The notes under the pieces are model-generated. The model searched no databases. It had not been told where the DNA came from and saw nothing but the letters and a program-made list of their open reading frames with translations. 58,399 nucleotides of DNA, from assembly GCA_014727835.1 (NCBI GenBank), contig WJMT01000093.1, forward strand, positions 1 to 58,399. Reading direction: 5' to 3'. Shown here one piece after another: positions 1 to 8,100 of the stretch. Within the stretch, counting starts at the first letter, position 1, and the number at the start of each line of letters is the position of its first letter. Source of the DNA: Candidatus Aminicenantota bacterium (lineage in GTDB: Bacteria; Acidobacteriota; Aminicenantia; Aminicenantales; Aminicenantaceae). The position numbers and the translations under genes are program-made.

Positions 1-2
1 AA

Positions 3-1235
3 GGAGTGGAAGGAGAACTGGTTTACGCGGGTTATCTCATTCAGGCGCCTGAAAGAGACTGGGATGATATCAAAGGAAGGGACCTCAAAGGAAAAGTTCT
101 GCTGGTGGAGATCAATGAACCCGAAAATTATCCGGACGGGATCTTTAATGGAGAGGATATGACCTATTACGGGAGATGGATTTATAAATTTGAGAAGGCC
201 TCAGATTTAGGAGCCACAGGGATTTTGATCATCCACAACACAAAAGGAGCCACGTATGGATGGGATGTGGTTAGAAATTCATGGTCTGGAGAAACCTTTT
301 TCCTTCCAGGTGTGGCAAAAAATCTTTTTTTTCAGGGGTGGATCAATAAAGAGACTGCGGAAAAAATCATTCAGAAAACCGGATTCAACAGAAATGAGCT
401 GCTGGAAAAAGCATCATCCAGAGATTTTGCTCCTTTATATACGGGATTAAAAGTGAGAGTGAGACAAAAACCTGTCTTTCGTTCTGTTAAAAGTGAAAAC
501 ATAGCCGGAATTTTGAGAGGTAAAGCGCAGTCACAGGAGAGACGCTCTGTGATCCTCTCTGCTCATTATGACCACTTTGGAAAAGACCGGAATAAACAAG
601 GGGACCAGATATACAACGGAGCTGTGGATAATTGCTCTGCTTCAGCATGCATGCTGTCCCTTGCACGGATTTACGCACAAAAACCCAAAAAACTGGATGT
701 GGATTTGCTGTTTGTAGCTGTTACAGCAGAGGAACAGGGTCTTCTCGGTTCAGATTATTTTGCTCGTCATCTTCCTGTCCCCGCTTCATCCGTGTTGGCT
801 GATCTCAATTTTGAGATGACAAACGTCTGGGGAAGAACCAAAGATGTTTACACTATAGGAGGCAGCCACAGTGATTTGGGAGAGATCTGTGCTCGGGCAG
901 CCAAGAAGCTGGGATTCAAATACATTCCGGAGCGGAATAAAGAGTTGGGATATTTTTTCCGTTCCGATCAGTTGAGCTTTGCCCGAGCCGGCATTCCTGC
1001 GGTCTGGCTTCATGAGGGAATCACTTCAGAAGGAAAAAATGAAGATTATATTAAAGAGAAGAGTCAAGAGTACCGAAGGTCCAAGTATCATAAGGTTTCG
1101 GATGAATTTGAAGAAGAATGGGATTTAGACGGAACGGTACAGATCACAGAATGGGTCCAAGAAATCATATCCCTGCTTTTGAAATCAGACCAGATACCTC
1201 GATTCAAAGAGTCCAGTTCTTTCAGCAGAAAATGA
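3..1235 (+). CDS. M28 family zinc metallopeptidase, 5' end outside window
   Basis: The reading frame is open to the left edge, so the N-terminus (and any signal peptide) is missing. About 410 residues are visible, numbered here from the GTG at 6. Residues 25-150 resemble a PA (protease-associated) insert. The rest is an M28 di-zinc aminopeptidase/carboxypeptidase fold. Candidate metal and catalytic residues are His187 (SAHYDHFG), Asp208 (GAVDN), Glu242/Glu243 (TAEEQGLLGS), Glu270 (LNFEMT) and His362 (KYHKVSDE). Most M28 enzymes have Asp where Glu270 stands. The family removes N-terminal residues or processes peptides, usually outside the cytoplasm. With the other peptidases of the window it points to peptide use. 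Family assignment is firm; substrate is unknown. Confidence 0.88.
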   Translation, partial: GVEGELVYAGYLIQAPERDWDDIKGRDLKGKVLLVEINEPENYPDGIFNGEDMTYYGRWIYKFEKASDLGATGILIIHNTKGATYGWDVVRNSWSGETFFLPGVAKNLFFQGWINKETAEKIIQKTGFNRNELLEKASSRDFAPLYTGLKVRVRQKPVFRSVKSENIAGILRGKAQSQERRSVILSAHYDHFGKDRNKQGDQIYNGAVDNCSASACMLSLARIYAQKPKKLDVDLLFVAVTAEEQGLLGSDYFARHLPVPASSVLADLNFEMTNVWGRTKDVYTIGGSHSDLGEICARAAKKLGFKYIPERNKELGYFFRSDQLSFARAGIPAVWLHEGITSEGKNEDYIKEKSQEYRRSKYHKVSDEFEEEWDLDGTVQITEWVQEIISLLLKSDQIPRFKESSSFSRK

Positions 1236-1306
1236 ATAAAAGAGCGGTAAAGATATTTTTTTGCTTTTGAGCGGAATGATTTTGTGTTAGAATAGCTTAA
1301 ACAAAA

Positions 1307-2131
1307 ATGGAAATAGAAAAATCCAAGCATTCCCATTTTTCGGATTATCTGAAGCCGTCTCAGATCGTTTTTGATCTGGAAGCAAAAGACAAGAAAGAAG
1401 CTCTGGAAGAGCTGCTGGAGCTTCTGGAAAAACAAAAACTGATCAAAAATAAGAAACCCATACTAACGCGGATCATTGACCGGGAAGAGTTGGAATCCAC
1501 AGGGATCGGCCATCAAGTGGCACTGCCTCATGCCAGATTTAACACCGGAGTAAAGGACATAGCTGTGGTGGTGGGGCGGTTAAAAAATGGTGTGGATTTT
1601 GAAGCCATCGACAAGAAGAAGGTCCAGCTCATCATTCTTATTGTTTGGAATCCGACCATTCCGGGTCTCTTCAACCACCTGTTTGCCGGACTTGCAAAAT
1701 TTCTATCTAATGATAAGTTCAGGAAGAGACTGTTCACAGCCGAATCGCCTGATGAAATGTATCAGATCCTTTCAGAGATCGAACTTCATCTTCCCCCCAT
1801 AGAAGACAAAATCATCCACAGGGGAAGACTCTTGTGGAAGCTTCAAGACATTGAACTGAAAAAGAAAAAAGCTCAGAAGAAAAAACAGAAGGAATTGGAA
1901 AAACAGGCAGAATTGATCAGGGCTGAGTTGGATAAAGCTCTGCTGGACCGGTTTGACAAGCTAATGGACCGGTATGGTTTTGCTGTGGCTGAAGTTAAAG
2001 ATGGAACTTGTATGGGTTGTTATATCAACATCGCCACAGGCATGAGCTCAGCTATCCAGGGCAGTAATGACATTTATGTCTGTGAGAACTGCGGCAAGTT
2101 TCTTGTCTCTGCGGAAAGAGAAGAAAAATAG
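1307..2131 (+). CDS. PTS EIIA (fructose/nitrogen type) fused to a C4 zinc ribbon
   Basis: The 274-residue protein has two parts. Residues 8-160 are a PTS IIA-2 domain (FruA/PtsN type) with the phosphorylatable histidine at His75 in VALPHAR. Residues 175-220 are a Lys/Glu-rich coiled coil. Residues 230-270 form a C4 zinc ribbon with Cys235/Cys238 and Cys259/Cys262 (CMGC, CENC). This ribbon resembles that of the COG1579 protein at 16225-16935. No sugar permease (EIIB/EIIC), HPr or EI is nearby, so a regulatory PtsN-like role is more likely than transport (inference). The gene has no clear Shine-Dalgarno. An extended -10 box (TGTTAGAAT, 1285-1293) lies 13 nt before the ATG, so the mRNA is probably leaderless or nearly so. 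Confidence 0.85.
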   Translation: MEIEKSKHSHFSDYLKPSQIVFDLEAKDKKEALEELLELLEKQKLIKNKKPILTRIIDREELESTGIGHQVALPHARFNTGVKDIAVVVGRLKNGVDFEAIDKKKVQLIILIVWNPTIPGLFNHLFAGLAKFLSNDKFRKRLFTAESPDEMYQILSEIELHLPPIEDKIIHRGRLLWKLQDIELKKKKAQKKKQKELEKQAELIRAELDKALLDRFDKLMDRYGFAVAEVKDGTCMGCYINIATGMSSAIQGSNDIYVCENCGKFLVSAEREEK

Positions 2132-2220
2132 GGTATCGCATAACAAATCAACCGACGCAACATCACTGCCCGCTTTCGATTTCCTAAAAAGCGGTGAAGA
2201 TATCATTGGACTCAAACTCC

Positions 2221-2264
2221 TTGAAATGTAATTATGTATCGTGTATACTGTTTCTTAATTACAT
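2221..2264 (+). promoter_or_regulatory. Promoter with inverted-repeat operator for the RHH gene
   Basis: A sigma70-type promoter is visible: TTGAAA at 2221-2226, a 17-nt spacer, and TATACT at 2244-2249. A perfect 9-bp inverted repeat flanks the -10 box: ATGTAATTA at 2226-2234 and TAATTACAT at 2256-2264. A repressor bound to both arms would cover the -10 box and the start point. The gene directly downstream encodes a ribbon-helix-helix protein, a family that often autoregulates through paired half-sites. Confidence 0.6.
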
Positions 2265-2279
2265 GTAAAGGAGATTGTA

Positions 2280-2681
2280 ATGTCCGAAGAAACCAAATCA
2301 AAAGATAGGTCCAAGGAAGAGGAACAAAAGAGAAAAAAGGGAGCTTTTAATGAATTCGGTGAACAGGTTGAGAAATTTGCCAACAAGACAGCTGAATCCA
2401 TAAGAAAAGCCATTGATAAGGCACTTGCCTCCAGGAATACCGTTTTGACCATACGGGTTAATGACGATTCCAATGAAAAGATCAATCGGCTGGTTGAGTC
2501 CGGTCTTTTCAAAACCAGGTCTGAAAGTGCAGCTTTTCTGATCATGGAAGGAATCAAGACTCAACAGGGTTTATTTGATAAAATTGAAGGAAAACTGAAA
2601 AGAATGGAAAAGATCAAGCAAGAACTTCAGTCTATTGTGAGTGAAGAAATTGAAAAGGGAGCTACCAAAAATAACAAGTAA
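2280..2681 (+). CDS. Ribbon-helix-helix (CopG/Arc-like) DNA-binding protein
   Basis: The 133-residue protein has a charged N-terminal tail (about 1-50) and a central ribbon-helix-helix module (about 53-96). In this module the beta strand TVLTIRVND is followed by helices around NEKINRLVESG and SESAAFLIMEGI. A helical, probably coiled-coil, C-terminus follows. RHH proteins dimerise through the strand and bind DNA as repressors. No toxin gene follows; the next gene is on the other strand. The Shine-Dalgarno AAAGGAG ends 6 nt before the ATG. The promoter carries a 9-bp inverted repeat around its -10 box, which fits autoregulation. The fold is assigned from pattern only; targets are unknown. Confidence 0.7.
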   Translation: MSEETKSKDRSKEEEQKRKKGAFNEFGEQVEKFANKTAESIRKAIDKALASRNTVLTIRVNDDSNEKINRLVESGLFKTRSESAAFLIMEGIKTQQGLFDKIEGKLKRMEKIKQELQSIVSEEIEKGATKNNK

Positions 2682-2740
2682 AAAGTGACCCTCAAAAAAG
2701 GAGAGCCAAATATTCTGGGATGTGATTTGTGAAGTGAGTT

Positions 2741-2971
2741 TTATTCTGCTGCTTCTTCTTCCTCCACTTCTTCTTCAAGTTTTTTTGTCCTTGCTGCATC
2801 TTTGATGCTGCTGATTCCTGCTACCAGGGCAATCAGGCCGCCAAAGAACAAAATCGGAGGGATGCAGCCAAATAAAAGGTTTAAAAATTCCTGTGTCCAG
2901 ACAACAATGACAAGTATCACACCACCTGCCATGGCAATGAGCCCTAAGAGAATCGCTAAAAACTTACCCAT
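2741..2971 (-). CDS. Small two-helix membrane protein
   Basis: This 76-residue protein has two hydrophobic segments, about residues 3-25 (FLAILLGLIAMAGGVILVIV) and 30-54 (LLFGCIPPILFFGGLIALV). A basic stretch and a strongly acidic Glu-rich tail follow. A good Shine-Dalgarno (GGGAGG) sits 7 nt before the ATG, which supports a real gene. The function is not recognised. The shape suggests a small inner-membrane protein with a cytoplasmic acidic tail. It stands alone between two plus-strand genes. Confidence 0.65.
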   Translation of the reverse strand: MGKFLAILLGLIAMAGGVILVIVVWTQEFLNLLFGCIPPILFFGGLIALVAGISSIKDAARTKKLEEEVEEEEAAE

Positions 2972-3089
2972 AAGTAAGCCTCCCTTTGTTTTTCAAAATT
3001 TTCCAGGATGATTATATCAGAAACTTTGGCAAAACTCAAAAAGATTTCGCTCTGTTTTTTATAAGAAATGTCCTATAAAATAGAAAATA

Positions 3090-3683
3090 ATGAATGAAAA
3101 ACTAAAGATCAGAGGTGTGATTTTTGATATGGATGGAACCATCGTGGATGTTCCCTATGACTGGGATCAGATCAAAAAAGAACTGAACACTGGAGGAGAA
3201 CCCATTCTCAATTATTTGGATGGACTTAAAGAACCTGAAAAAACAAAAAAGTGGGATGTATTGGAAGCTCATGAGAAACATGCCACTCAGAATGCGGTTC
3301 TGAAACAAGGGATCAGCTCATTTCTTCAATTCTTAAAAAAAAGGGGACTTCTGACAGCCTTAGTGACCAACAATTCAAAGGATAATGTTTTTTATCTTCT
3401 GCACAAATTTGGACTGAAATTCGATCATGTGGTGACTCGTGAAAGTGGATTATGGAAACCTTCTGCAGAACCGTTTTTTGAAGTTTTTAAAACCCTCTCA
3501 CTTCATAAAGAAAACTGCTGTGTGGTCGGAGATTCTGCTTTTGATGTGATTGCAGCCAGAAGAGCAGGGATTGAGAGCATATTCATCATCAATGAAGATA
3601 TTGAAAAATTCAAGGACAATGGTGTGGAGGTGTATGTTTCGGTCAAGAAACTAAAGTCAAGAATGAAGCGGCTGCTATCCTAA
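3090..3683 (+). CDS. HAD-superfamily phosphatase (phosphoglycolate phosphatase-like)
   Basis: The 197-residue protein has all HAD motifs. Motif I is IFDMDGT with nucleophile Asp13 and acid/base Asp15. Motif II is LVTNNS. The motif III lysine lies in WKPSAEP. Motif IV is VVGDSAFD with Asp148 and Asp152. A small helical cap lies between motifs I and II (about 20-80). Such enzymes hydrolyse small phosphomonoesters (phosphoglycolate, beta-phosphoglucose, pyrophosphate); the substrate cannot be read here. No Shine-Dalgarno is present. TAAAAT at 3076-3081 lies 8 nt before the ATG, so a leaderless transcript is likely. Confidence 0.85.
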   Translation: MNEKLKIRGVIFDMDGTIVDVPYDWDQIKKELNTGGEPILNYLDGLKEPEKTKKWDVLEAHEKHATQNAVLKQGISSFLQFLKKRGLLTALVTNNSKDNVFYLLHKFGLKFDHVVTRESGLWKPSAEPFFEVFKTLSLHKENCCVVGDSAFDVIAARRAGIESIFIINEDIEKFKDNGVEVYVSVKKLKSRMKRLLS

Positions 3684-3752
3684 AGATTTGGCTGACAGAT
3701 TTGACAATTTTTTGGATTCATTCATAATAGGTGACTCAATATTATTGATATA

Positions 3753-5375
3753 ATGAAGCGAAAACAGAAAATCAATTCCGTCTTTTTTCCTTTGCTGTGT
3801 TTATTGCTGTTCGTATTATTTTATTCTTTCACAGGATGCAAAAAAAATCCAAAAGGGAACTATATTCTGGTGACTCTGGATACTCAAAGAGCAGACCATT
3901 TGAGCTGCACTCATTCTAAAAATGCAAACACTCCATATTTTGACTCCCTTGCAGAAGAGGGAATCTTATATGAAAATTGTTATGCCTTGAGTCCGATTAC
4001 ACTTCCATCTCACGGTTCTATTTTTTTCTCTCAACCACCCCATCAACTCAAATCATACAACAACGGACATGCCATCAGAGAAAAAAGAAACAGACCTTCT
4101 TTTGTGAATGTGTTCCGACAAAAGGATTACTCAACAGCTGCATTTGTCTCGCTGGGTGTTTTGAAATCGAAATTTGGTCTTGCTGAAGGTTTTGACCATT
4201 ATGATGATGAATTTTTAGCTGAAAGGTGGTATCTGACAGCTGAGGAAATCAATCAGAAGGTGTTTTTATGGCTGGAAAAAAACAGACATCAGGACTTTTT
4301 TCTATGGATTCATTATTCAGATCCTCATGAGCCCTATTATCCACCGGATTCTCCGGCAGATCTCAGACTATTTTTAAACGGAAAACTTATTGGGGAATAT
4401 GATTTGAACAAGACTTTATACCAGGCGGATATAGAATTAATATCTGGAAAAAACAACCTGACATTTGAACTCCAAGACAATTTCATCAAAGATTCTTCTC
4501 TTTTGAGAGCAAGGTTTGAGATTTTAGGCATTGAGGAATGGGAGGACCACAAGGGGATTGATGTGGACTTTGGTCAAGGTTGGATTTTCAAACAAGAAAA
4601 TGATTCTGTTTTTCTAAAACCCAAAGGAATGGTGAGTGTTTCCAATCTCTCGGAACCCAAAACACTCACCTTTTCTTTCAGAGGCAATCTAGTGCTTCCT
4701 TTTCATGTGAAAAGGGATAATTATAGAAAAGATGTGGAATACATGGATCGAAAATTTGGAGAATTGATCCAAAAGCTGAAAAGTCTCGGATTGATGAAAA
4801 AAACCCATATTCTTGCAGTGGGAGACCATGGGGAGAGTCTGGGTGATTATAGGAACTATTCAGGAGAACCGCACTTTGGTCACATTTTTTTTCTTTATAA
4901 TGTTTATATGAAGGTTCCCCTCATTGTGTACAATCCTTTTTCAGAAAAAAGAGGGATTCGAATCGCTGACCCGGTTTCTCTTTTGGATATCGCTCCCACT
5001 GTTATGGACACTATGGGATTCAAAGATTTCCCTCATTTCCAGGGAACCAGTCTTCTTGATCTGAGCGAGAGAGATAGTGGTTTTATTTTTCAGGAAACAT
5101 TCAAACCCCAAGCCATAAGAAATAAATTTGCTTTATTGGAATATCCTTTCCACCTGATTTTCACTCCTGACTCTGGTAAATATGAATTGTATGACTTAGA
5201 GACCGATCCAATGGAAAAGAAAGACCTGTATAAAGAGAAAAAAACAATGAAGCGGATTGTTCTCATGCAGGAAGTCCTTGACGAAACAGTACGACAGGTC
5301 ATTAGAGATAAAATAGAGATTCAGATAGATAAGGATACGGAAGGAATGCTGAAAACACTCGGATATATAAAGTGA
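3753..5375 (+). CDS. Sulfatase-superfamily hydrolase, lipoprotein, Thr at the nucleophile position
   Basis: The 540-residue protein begins with a signal peptide ending in a lipobox-like SFTGC (Cys29), so it is probably membrane-anchored outside the cytoplasm. The alkaline phosphatase/sulfatase fold shows metal-binding Asp43 (LVTLDTQRADH) and Asp358-His359 (GDHGE). At the place of the sulfatase C/S-x-P-x-R signature it reads T-L-P-S-H, with Thr83 instead of Cys or Ser. It therefore cannot make formylglycine there, and Thr may act directly as in phosphoethanolamine transferases and alkaline phosphatase relatives. Residues about 200-310 form an inserted segment, possibly a beta-sandwich. No Shine-Dalgarno is visible; an AT-rich -10-like stretch abuts the ATG. 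Substrate is unknown. Confidence 0.8.
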   Translation: MKRKQKINSVFFPLLCLLLFVLFYSFTGCKKNPKGNYILVTLDTQRADHLSCTHSKNANTPYFDSLAEEGILYENCYALSPITLPSHGSIFFSQPPHQLKSYNNGHAIREKRNRPSFVNVFRQKDYSTAAFVSLGVLKSKFGLAEGFDHYDDEFLAERWYLTAEEINQKVFLWLEKNRHQDFFLWIHYSDPHEPYYPPDSPADLRLFLNGKLIGEYDLNKTLYQADIELISGKNNLTFELQDNFIKDSSLLRARFEILGIEEWEDHKGIDVDFGQGWIFKQENDSVFLKPKGMVSVSNLSEPKTLTFSFRGNLVLPFHVKRDNYRKDVEYMDRKFGELIQKLKSLGLMKKTHILAVGDHGESLGDYRNYSGEPHFGHIFFLYNVYMKVPLIVYNPFSEKRGIRIADPVSLLDIAPTVMDTMGFKDFPHFQGTSLLDLSERDSGFIFQETFKPQAIRNKFALLEYPFHLIFTPDSGKYELYDLETDPMEKKDLYKEKKTMKRIVLMQEVLDETVRQVIRDKIEIQIDKDTEGMLKTLGYIK

Positions 5376-5465
5376 AATATAAAGACAAGAAAAGAAGTGT
5401 CAATCATTATTCTTTAAAGAGTGATGCATATCGTCAGAGAGAAAATTATAATAACAATATGGCCA

Positions 5466-5521
5466 TTTTTCATGAGTAGTCCAGGTTAAACTGGATTTTT
5501 CATGATGTGAATAGTTCGGGA
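5466..5521. repeat. Two tandem copies of the family-A end motif
   Basis: Two degenerate direct copies of the motif occur: TTTTTCATGAGTAGTCCAGG (5466-5485) and a related copy (about 5497-5521, with TGAATAGTTCGGG). The same motif ends family-A repeat copies near 39580 and 17075. It also occurs alone at 42300-42318 and about 48986-49006. Here it sits just before the Shine-Dalgarno of the aminotransferase gene. Confidence 0.4.
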
Positions 5522-5537
5522 AAAAGGAGAAGCCATC

Positions 5538-6680
5538 ATGCAAGAAGAAAAACTATTATTGATTCCAGGGCCCACACCGGTCCATCCTCGCATTATAAAC
5601 AGATTGTCGCTGCCGACCATATCCCATGTGAGTCCTGTTTTTGTGAGAGAGTTTAAAGACGCTTTGAAAAATCTAAAGAAAATAGTTTTTTGTGAAGCTG
5701 GAGAATCTTTTATAGTGGCTGGCGCAGGGACTTTGTCTATGGAGATGACTTTGGTTAATCTTCTAAACCAAAAAGAAAAGGCATTGGTTCTTTCTCAAGG
5801 ATATTTTGGTCAGCGGATGAAGGAGATCAGCAGTGCCTTTGGTTTTGAATGCGATATCATTCAAAGTCCTTTGGGCAGAGCAGTGCAGCCAGAGCAGGTC
5901 AAAGAACAGATAGACAAACAAGACTATGCTCTTGTTCTATCCACTCATGTGGATACAGCAACAGGAGCCTGTGCTCCCATTAAAGAATACGCTCAGGTTG
6001 TGAAGAACAAAGATATTTTGTTTGCTGTGGATGGAGTGTGTGCCACAGGAGGGATCGAAGAGAAGATGACAGACTGGGGAGTGGATGTGATACTGACCGC
6101 AGCCCAAAAATGTTTTGGTGTGCCTCCGGGATTGGCTGTGATGGTTTTCTCAGATAGAGCCATGGACAAGAGAAAAAGCCTTTCTTTTGTCCCCGCATAT
6201 TATGGAGACCTTATGAAGTGGCTTCCCATCATGAAGGATCCATCCAAGTATTTTTCAACTCCATGTGTGAACGAGATCAGGGCTTTTTGTGAAGGAACCC
6301 GGGTGATGCTTGATGAGACCATGGAAGTGAGGTTCAAACGGCACCAAAAAACCGCCCGTGCCATAAGAGCGGGACTGGAAAGCCTTGGGTTTTCCTTTTT
6401 TACAGAAGACAAATATTTCGCAGATACGATCACTGTTCCCATTTATCCCCATGGAGTCCGGGATGATGAATTCCGCACAAAACTTGCTGAAAAAAGAGTG
6501 CTTTTTGCTGGAGGGCTGGGCAGGTTAAAAGGAAAGGTGTTTAGAATAGGACATATGGGAAATATTTCTTATTCTCAAATAGAATTTGCTATGGATGCCG
6601 TGGAAAAAGCTTTATCAGAAATCGGATATGAATTTGATAAGGGTTCCGGTCTCAAGGCAGTGAAACAAGTCCTCCAATAG
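5538..6680 (+). CDS. Class V PLP aminotransferase (alanine/serine-glyoxylate aminotransferase family)
   Basis: The 380-residue protein begins with LLLIPGPTPVHP, the typical opening of the serine-pyruvate/alanine-glyoxylate aminotransferase group. The pyridoxal phosphate lysine is Lys191 (TAAQKCFGVPPG), and the PLP-phosphate Gly-rich segment is near residue 63 (GAGTLSMEM). These cytosolic enzymes move amino groups between small amino acids and glyoxylate or pyruvate; members also serve as phosphoserine or aspartate aminotransferases. A strong Shine-Dalgarno (AAGGAG) lies 8 nt upstream. The DUF362 gene starts 27 nt after its stop, so the two are probably co-transcribed. The exact substrate pair is not decided by sequence. 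Confidence 0.85.
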   Translation: MQEEKLLLIPGPTPVHPRIINRLSLPTISHVSPVFVREFKDALKNLKKIVFCEAGESFIVAGAGTLSMEMTLVNLLNQKEKALVLSQGYFGQRMKEISSAFGFECDIIQSPLGRAVQPEQVKEQIDKQDYALVLSTHVDTATGACAPIKEYAQVVKNKDILFAVDGVCATGGIEEKMTDWGVDVILTAAQKCFGVPPGLAVMVFSDRAMDKRKSLSFVPAYYGDLMKWLPIMKDPSKYFSTPCVNEIRAFCEGTRVMLDETMEVRFKRHQKTARAIRAGLESLGFSFFTEDKYFADTITVPIYPHGVRDDEFRTKLAEKRVLFAGGLGRLKGKVFRIGHMGNISYSQIEFAMDAVEKALSEIGYEFDKGSGLKAVKQVLQ

Positions 6681-6707
6681 GAAGCAGACTCAAAAGGGAG
6701 AAGATTG

Positions 6708-7781
6708 ATGTCAGAACAGGTTTTTTTCATTCCAGCCCATCAGGAAGAAGGATCCCAAATTCTGTCTCAAAAGACAGAAAAAATTTTTCGGAGATTGGAT
6801 TTTACTGAAAACATTGATCATGATTCATTCGTGGCTCTCAAAATCCATTTTGGAGAAAAAGGGAACAAAGGATATATAAAACCTTCATGGCTTTCAGATA
6901 CAATGAAGGTTTTGAAAGAGCGTTCCGGGCGGATTTTTTTCACAGATACCAACACGTTGTATGTAGGAAATAGGTCCAATGCTTCAGATCATGTCCTTCT
7001 CGCTCATGGACATGGTTTTGATGAAAGGAAATGGGGTGTTCCGGTGATCATTGCTGATGGACTTATCGGACGCAACAGTGATGATATTGTGATTGACAAA
7101 CCCAGGATCCATACTGCGAAAATAGCGAGCTTGTTTTCGGATTCAGATGTTCTGGTATGCCTCAGCCATTTCACAGGACATATGCTCACCGGATTTGGAG
7201 CGGCCATCAAAAACCTTGGGATGGGATGTGCTTCCAGATCAGGAAAACTGGACCAGCATTCCGATGTTCATCCAAGGGTCAATCCCAAATATTGTGATCT
7301 TTGTCAAACTTGTTTTGATTACTGTCCGGAAGAGGCCATAAGTGAAAAACAGGGAACTGCTTTTATTGACAGTGAACAGTGCATCGGGTGCGGGGAGTGC
7401 CTGGTGGTGTGCCCTCGAGGAGCTGTCAAGATGACATGGGATGATGATAAAATCCGAGTGCAGGAAAAGATGGCAGAATATGCTTTTGCAGTGAACAAAG
7501 TCTATGAAGGAAAAATAGTATGCATCAATTTTTTGATTCATATCACCAAGGACTGCGACTGCATGTGCAAAGGCGTCCCTCCTTTTATGGAGGATATCGG
7601 AATCCTTGCTTCCAAAGACCCAGTTGCTTTGGACCAGGCATCAGCTGATTTGATCGACGAGCAGAGTGGAAAAGATATCCTTCGGATAAAGAATGATGTG
7701 GATTGGACTGTGCAGCTCAAACATGCGGAGGATATTGGTTTGGGAAACAGGAATTACAGGCTTGTGAAATGTGAATTGTGA
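6708..7781 (+). CDS. DUF362 protein with two 4Fe-4S ferredoxin motifs
   Basis: The product is 357 residues when started at the ATG at 6708, which has GGAG 7 nt upstream; a TTG one codon earlier is less likely. Residues 1-185 and 240-357 form the DUF362 domain. Two CX2CX2CX3C clusters are inserted between them: Cys196, 199, 202, 206 and Cys225, 228, 231, 235. This predicts two 4Fe-4S clusters and an electron-transfer or redox role in the cytoplasm. DUF362 proteins have no settled function. The gene follows an aminotransferase at close spacing, so a joint metabolic role is possible but unproven. Confidence 0.88.
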   Translation: MSEQVFFIPAHQEEGSQILSQKTEKIFRRLDFTENIDHDSFVALKIHFGEKGNKGYIKPSWLSDTMKVLKERSGRIFFTDTNTLYVGNRSNASDHVLLAHGHGFDERKWGVPVIIADGLIGRNSDDIVIDKPRIHTAKIASLFSDSDVLVCLSHFTGHMLTGFGAAIKNLGMGCASRSGKLDQHSDVHPRVNPKYCDLCQTCFDYCPEEAISEKQGTAFIDSEQCIGCGECLVVCPRGAVKMTWDDDKIRVQEKMAEYAFAVNKVYEGKIVCINFLIHITKDCDCMCKGVPPFMEDIGILASKDPVALDQASADLIDEQSGKDILRIKNDVDWTVQLKHAEDIGLGNRNYRLVKCEL

Positions 7782-7797
7782 ATCTGGTCTGAAAATA

Positions 7798-7871
7798 TCG
7801 GGACGGTGGGATTCGAACCCACGGCCCCAGCGTCCCGAACGCTGTGCGCTACCAGACTGCGCCACGTCCCG
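7798..7871 (-). tRNA. tRNA-Pro (CGG)
   Basis: Read on the minus strand, the 74-nt cloverleaf has a perfect 7-bp acceptor stem (CGGGACG/CGTCCCG), a D-arm with GGCGCAGTCTGGTAGCGC, and anticodon loop TTCGGGA (anticodon CGG). The T-arm carries GGTTCGAATCC and the discriminator base is A. The CCA end is not encoded. Confidence 0.95.
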
Positions 7872-7995
7872 ATTTTGAAAGACATTATATCCCCAAAAGT
7901 TGTTTGAGTAAAGAATATTAAGATTTTAGAGACACTGAAAAATAATGAAATAGCATGTAATAATACGACATATTACGACATTTCATCTCATTCTC

Positions 7996-8024
7996 TTGAC
8001 AACAACAGGTATCCCTTTTATTTT
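7996..8024 (+). promoter_or_regulatory. Possible promoter facing the GTPase gene
   Basis: TTGACA at 7996-8001, a 17-nt spacer and TATTTT at 8019-8024 form a plausible plus-strand sigma70 promoter. No plus-strand gene follows. It would read into the terminator and the antisense strand of the TGS GTPase gene. It may be fortuitous. Confidence 0.25.
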
Positions 8025-8064
8025 GGCAGTGTGATGTTCCGAAAAGATGGGATTGTAAGATGTC

Positions 8065-8100
8065 AAAAAAAGGGGGGGCTGATGTCCCTCAGAAAGCCCC
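8065..8100 (-). terminator. Rho-independent terminator of the TGS GTPase gene
   Basis: Directly after the GTPase stop codon the minus strand reads a G-rich arm (GGGGCT), a short loop region containing CTGA/TCAG, a matching C-rich arm (AGCCCC) and then seven T. The plus strand shows this as an A7 run at 8065-8071 followed by GGGGGGGCTGA and ending in AGCCCC at 8100. Confidence 0.75.
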
